NCBI GenBank assembly: GCA_902797585.1
Contig: CADBTK010000172.1
Span: 1 to 6,383, forward strand
DNA length: 6,383 nt
Direction: 5' to 3'
DNA from: Erysipelothrix rhusiopathiae
Lineage (GTDB): Bacteria; Bacillota_I; Bacilli_A; Erysipelotrichales; Erysipelotrichaceae
Shown in pieces: positions 4,010 through 6,383 of this stretch. The notes below the pieces were generated by a model. That model was given only the letters and a program-made list of their open reading frames with translations, was not told where the DNA came from and searched no databases. The stretch's first letter is position 1. Every line of letters starts with the position of its first letter. Both the position numbers and the translations under genes were made by a program.

Positions 4010-6085
4010 ATGAGAGACTATTTAAGTTCAGAAGTTCGTAATGTTAGTGTCTTAGGTCACAGTGGTTCAGGTAAAACTGCTGTAATGGAATCCTTACTTC
4101 TTTATACAAAAGCAACCGATCGTTTTGGAAAAACAAGTGAAGGAAGTTCCATGATTGACTTTGATCCAGAAGAAATTAAACGTGGAACAAGTATTTATAC
4201 TTCTATCATTCCAATTGAATGGGCGGATTGTAAAATTAACTTCATCGATACGCCAGGTTATTTGGATTATGTCGGTGAAAAACAAGCTGGTTTTGCGGTT
4301 GGAGATTCTACATTGATCGTAGCCGATGCTAAAAACGTACTAGAATCTGGTACAAAACTTGCATATAAAGCCAGTGTAGAAGCAAAAAAACCAACATTTT
4401 TCTTCATTAATAAATTAGATGAAGAAGGAACTAGTTTCCAAGAAGCGTATGAACAACTTCATGAAGAGTTTGGAAAAAGCGTTATTCCATTTGAAATGCC
4501 AATTATTGAAAATGGTGAAATTGTAGGATCTGTAAATATTATCCGAAACAAAGCTTGGTATTACAAAGGAGATAAAGCCAATGAAGATCAAGCCCAAGAA
4601 GTACCAGCTGATATGCAAGAAGAAGTATCTTTATACAAAGATCAAATTGCTGAAGCCGTTGCGATGGGTGATGATGAATTAATGGAAAAATTCTTCTCTG
4701 GTGAAGAGTTTACCGATGCTGAATTGACTAAAGGGGTTCGTATTGGAGTTCGTAATGGAGAAATCGTTCCGGTTTATTCAGGAAGTGCTACACAAATGAT
4801 TGGAATTCGTCGTTTGATGGATTTAATTGTTGCCTATTTCCCAACATATTCTGAAAAAGGTATTTATACAGCTACTACACCAGATGGTGAAAAAGTTGAA
4901 TTAATGACAAGTGAAACGGAAGTATTAACGGCACAAGTCTTTAAAACAATTGTGGATCCATTTGTTGGACGTATCTCTTATATCAAGGTGTTAAGTGGAG
5001 TTTTATCAAGTGATTCAACAATCTCTAATGGAAACAATGGAGAAACTGAAAAAATTGGATCTATTTATATTATTAAAGGAAAACACCAAACAGCTGTTGG
5101 TAAATTATTTACTGGTGACATTGGTGCCTTAACAAAACTTCAAAACACAAAAACAAATGATACTTTGTGTGAAAAAGGGAAATTATTGATTGCTGATCCG
5201 ATTCATTTTGATGAACCAATGTATGGACAAGCTGTATTCCCTAAAACGAAAAATGATGAAGATAAACTTACTACTGGTTTAGCTCGTATGGTGGAAGAAG
5301 ATCCAACATTTATCGTTAATAACAACAAAGAAACGAAAGAAACCGTTATTTATGGTATTGGTGATCAACACTTAGATGTTATCTTATCTAAGATGGAATC
5401 TAAATACAAAGTACAAGTAGATACAGCTGATCCTAAAGTTACTTACCGTGAAACCATCACTAAAAAAGATGTGGGCGAAGGACGTCATAAGAAACAATCC
5501 GGAGGACACGGTCAATTTGGACATGTATTTGTAGAATTTGAACCAACACAAGAAGATAGCGAAGAAATGATCTTCGATCAAAAAGTATTCGGTGGTGCCG
5601 TTCCTAAACAATACTTCCCAGCAGTAGAAACTGGTCTTCGTGAATGTTGTCAAAAAGGGCCTTTAGCTGGATATAAAATGGTTAATATCAAAGCTACATT
5701 ATTGGATGGTAAATACCACGATGTTGACTCAAGTGAAATGGCATTTAAATTAGCTGCTCACTTAGCATTTAAAGATGCGATGACAAAAGTTCATCCGATT
5801 CTTTTAGAACCAATTATGGATGTAAAAGTCATTGTTCCTGATTCTTACACAGGTACTATTATTGGAGATTTGAATAAACGTCGTGGACAAATCATGGGTA
5901 TGGAACCAGAAAATGATGATCAAATCATTGAAGCACAAGTTCCTTTAGCTGAAATGTCTAAATACTCTTTAGACTTACGTTCTATGACTAGTGGTTTAGG
6001 ACGGTTCACAATGAGCATGAACCGATACGATCCAGTACCTGATAACATTGCTCAAAAAGTCATCGAACAATCAAAAACAGAATAA
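4010..6085 (+). CDS. fusA2: EF-G-like translational GTPase (EF-G2 type paralogue)
   Basis: This 691-residue, full-length member of the EF-G family contains all five domains. The G domain has P-loop GHSGSGKT (16-23), switch I RGTSI (58-62), switch II DTPGYLDY (80-87), NKLD (134-137) and SGSA. Domains II-III follow from about 300, then domain IV with SGGHGQFGHV and the tip motif YHDVDSSE (His570 matching E. coli EF-G His583), and domain V. It departs from housekeeping EF-G in P-loop (GHSGSGKT instead of GHIDAGKT), switch I (Ser61 where Thr usually binds Mg) and switch II (Tyr84 where the GTPase-activating His stands). These are marks of the EF-G-like/EF-G2 group, so fusA2 is an informal label. 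The conserved tip suggests ribosome binding and perhaps translocation. Start ATG 4010 is preceded by a weak AGGCGGGTGA site, 14 bases after the ankyrin stop, implying coupling. Fifteen of 18 Arg codons are CGT, a sign of high expression. Tet(M)-type ribosome protection is less likely, since that group keeps the switch II His. Confidence 0.93.
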   Translation: MRDYLSSEVRNVSVLGHSGSGKTAVMESLLLYTKATDRFGKTSEGSSMIDFDPEEIKRGTSIYTSIIPIEWADCKINFIDTPGYLDYVGEKQAGFAVGDSTLIVADAKNVLESGTKLAYKASVEAKKPTFFFINKLDEEGTSFQEAYEQLHEEFGKSVIPFEMPIIENGEIVGSVNIIRNKAWYYKGDKANEDQAQEVPADMQEEVSLYKDQIAEAVAMGDDELMEKFFSGEEFTDAELTKGVRIGVRNGEIVPVYSGSATQMIGIRRLMDLIVAYFPTYSEKGIYTATTPDGEKVELMTSETEVLTAQVFKTIVDPFVGRISYIKVLSGVLSSDSTISNGNNGETEKIGSIYIIKGKHQTAVGKLFTGDIGALTKLQNTKTNDTLCEKGKLLIADPIHFDEPMYGQAVFPKTKNDEDKLTTGLARMVEEDPTFIVNNNKETKETVIYGIGDQHLDVILSKMESKYKVQVDTADPKVTYRETITKKDVGEGRHKKQSGGHGQFGHVFVEFEPTQEDSEEMIFDQKVFGGAVPKQYFPAVETGLRECCQKGPLAGYKMVNIKATLLDGKYHDVDSSEMAFKLAAHLAFKDAMTKVHPILLEPIMDVKVIVPDSYTGTIIGDLNKRRGQIMGMEPENDDQIIEAQVPLAEMSKYSLDLRSMTSGLGRFTMSMNRYDPVPDNIAQKVIEQSKTE

Positions 6086-6090
6086 AGTCT

Positions 6091-6118
6091 AGGCTCAGAG
6101 TGTATCTCTGAGTCTTTT
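6091..6118 (+). terminator. Strong intrinsic terminator of the ankyrin/EF-G-like operon
   Basis: AGGCTCAGAG (6091-6100) pairs with CTCTGAGTCT (6106-6115), ten pairs with one G-U, around a five-base loop TGTAT, followed by TTTT (6115-6118) and a further T-rich stretch. It begins six bases after the EF-G-like stop codon and is the best-formed terminator in the window. Confidence 0.9.
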
Positions 6119-6122
6119 CTTA

Positions 6123-6150
6123 TTGATTTCTCATTTTCTTTTTATATAAT
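6123..6150 (+). promoter_or_regulatory. Promoter of the ECF transporter S-component gene
   Basis: TTGATT (6123-6128) and a perfect TATAAT (6145-6150) lie 16 bases apart, just downstream of the preceding terminator. Transcription should start near 6157, exactly where the structured leader begins, leaving about 100 untranslated bases before the ATG at 6257. Confidence 0.7.
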
Positions 6151-6156
6151 GAAATT

Positions 6157-6250
6157 GGTCATCAATACAGATTCTTTGAACTGTAATTGAATTAGTGACC
6201 TAGATACTTTATTTACATCGCATTCGAAAGAAGCGAGAGTAGGAGGAAAA
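6157..6250 (+). promoter_or_regulatory. Structured 5' leader RNA, candidate cis-regulator of the transporter gene
   Basis: The leader folds into two clear elements. The first is a long bulged hairpin: GGTCA (6157-6161) with TGACC (6196-6200), TCAAT (6162-6166) with ATTGA (6186-6190), ACAG (6167-6170) with CTGT (6181-6184), and TTC (6172-6174) with GAA (6178-6180), leaving an ATTAG bulge at 6191-6195. The second is TCGC-A-TTC-GAAA-GAA-GCGA (6218-6236), a seven-pair helix with a bulged A and a GNRA tetraloop, ending four bases before the AGGAGG ribosome site (6241-6246). CCTA (6199-6202) can instead pair with TAGG (6240-6243) at the ribosome site, which would link opening of the first hairpin to translation. 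It does not match the FMN, TPP, cobalamin, THF, preQ1 or T-box consensus as I know them. Folding is read by eye; ligand control is inferred from the vitamin-transporter neighbour. Confidence 0.5.
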
Positions 6251-6256
6251 TTGAAT

Positions 6257-6383
6257 ATGAAAAGTACTAGTTATGAAATTCGCCGTATTACCACATTGGC
6301 ATTGTTGATTGCGGTTGTTCTGTTAATGTCTTATACACCGCTAGGGTATTTGAACATTGGACCTTTATCCATGTCCTTATTAA
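6257..6383 (+). CDS. ECF transporter S component (vitamin-binding membrane subunit), 3' truncated
   Basis: The N-terminal 42 residues of a membrane protein continue past the window end. A short polar start (MKSTSYEIRRITT) leads into a hydrophobic helix (LALLIAVVLLMSY), then TPLGYLNIGPLSMSLL. The TPLGY-x-x-GP pattern after the first helix is typical of S components of energy-coupling-factor transporters, which capture a vitamin and work with the EcfT/EcfA ATPase module. The pattern resembles the pantothenate-type group, but the substrate cannot be read from this fragment. ATG 6257 follows AGGAGG (6241-6246) by ten bases; an in-frame TTG at 6251 is a less likely start. It has its own promoter and a folded leader RNA, so it is a separate unit from the EF-G-like operon. 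Confidence 0.82.
   Translation, partial: MKSTSYEIRRITTLALLIAVVLLMSYTPLGYLNIGPLSMSLL

Noticed and set aside
4010..6085. Tet(M)/Tet(O)-type tetracycline ribosome-protection protein
   Set aside because: Those proteins carry AHVDAGKT and DTPGHMDF motifs; this protein has GHSGSGKT and DTPGYLDY and groups by motif with EF-G-like paralogues. The similarity of regulation by leader peptide is only an analogy.
1..6383. CRISPR array, insertion sequence or phage remnant
   Set aside because: I see no spaced direct repeats, terminal inverted repeats, transposase or integrase coding sequence; the only repeated DNA is the coding for ankyrin repeats.

Overview
The window is AT-rich DNA from a low-GC Gram-positive bacterium (Bacillota). 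The clues are strong AAGGAGG-type ribosome sites, sigma-A-like promoters, short intrinsic terminators, a secG-rnr gene pair and an ECF-type vitamin transporter gene. The protein sequences suggest an Erysipelotrichia-like gut or oral Firmicute, but that is an impression from sequence style and not a demonstrated assignment.

Layout, all genes on the + strand: (1) 1-740, the 3' part of a NagD-like HAD phosphatase gene. (2) An extended -10 promoter sits on the end of that gene and drives secG (782-1015). A short intrinsic hairpin (about 1017-1035) then separates secG from rnr (1055-3091, RNase R), which has no visible promoter of its own and ends in its own terminator. (3) A 232-base gap (3092-3323) holds a near-consensus promoter, a 22-codon leader ORF whose ribosome site is buried in a 15-bp stem, and a 9-bp terminator-like hairpin overlapping the leader stop codon. 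It reads as a transcription attenuator. (4) It is followed by a tightly spaced pair: a cytoplasmic ankyrin-repeat protein (3324-3995) and an EF-G-like translational GTPase (4010-6085), closed by a strong terminator. (5) A 171-base gap (6086-6256) contains a promoter and a second structured leader RNA ahead of a truncated ECF-transporter S-component gene (6257 to the window end).

Most of the genes concern core RNA, protein and membrane functions: protein export (SecG), RNA decay (RNase R) and translation (EF-G paralogue). The most interesting part is the ankyrin/EF-G-like operon with its leader-peptide attenuator. A translation factor paralogue placed behind a control element that appears to depend on ribosome movement recalls, by analogy, the attenuators of ribosome-protection and antibiotic-resistance genes. 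The ankyrin partner has no known role here, and the pairing with EF-G-like protein may be an undescribed module. The second point of interest is the folded leader of the transporter gene, which matches no riboswitch class I can recognise.
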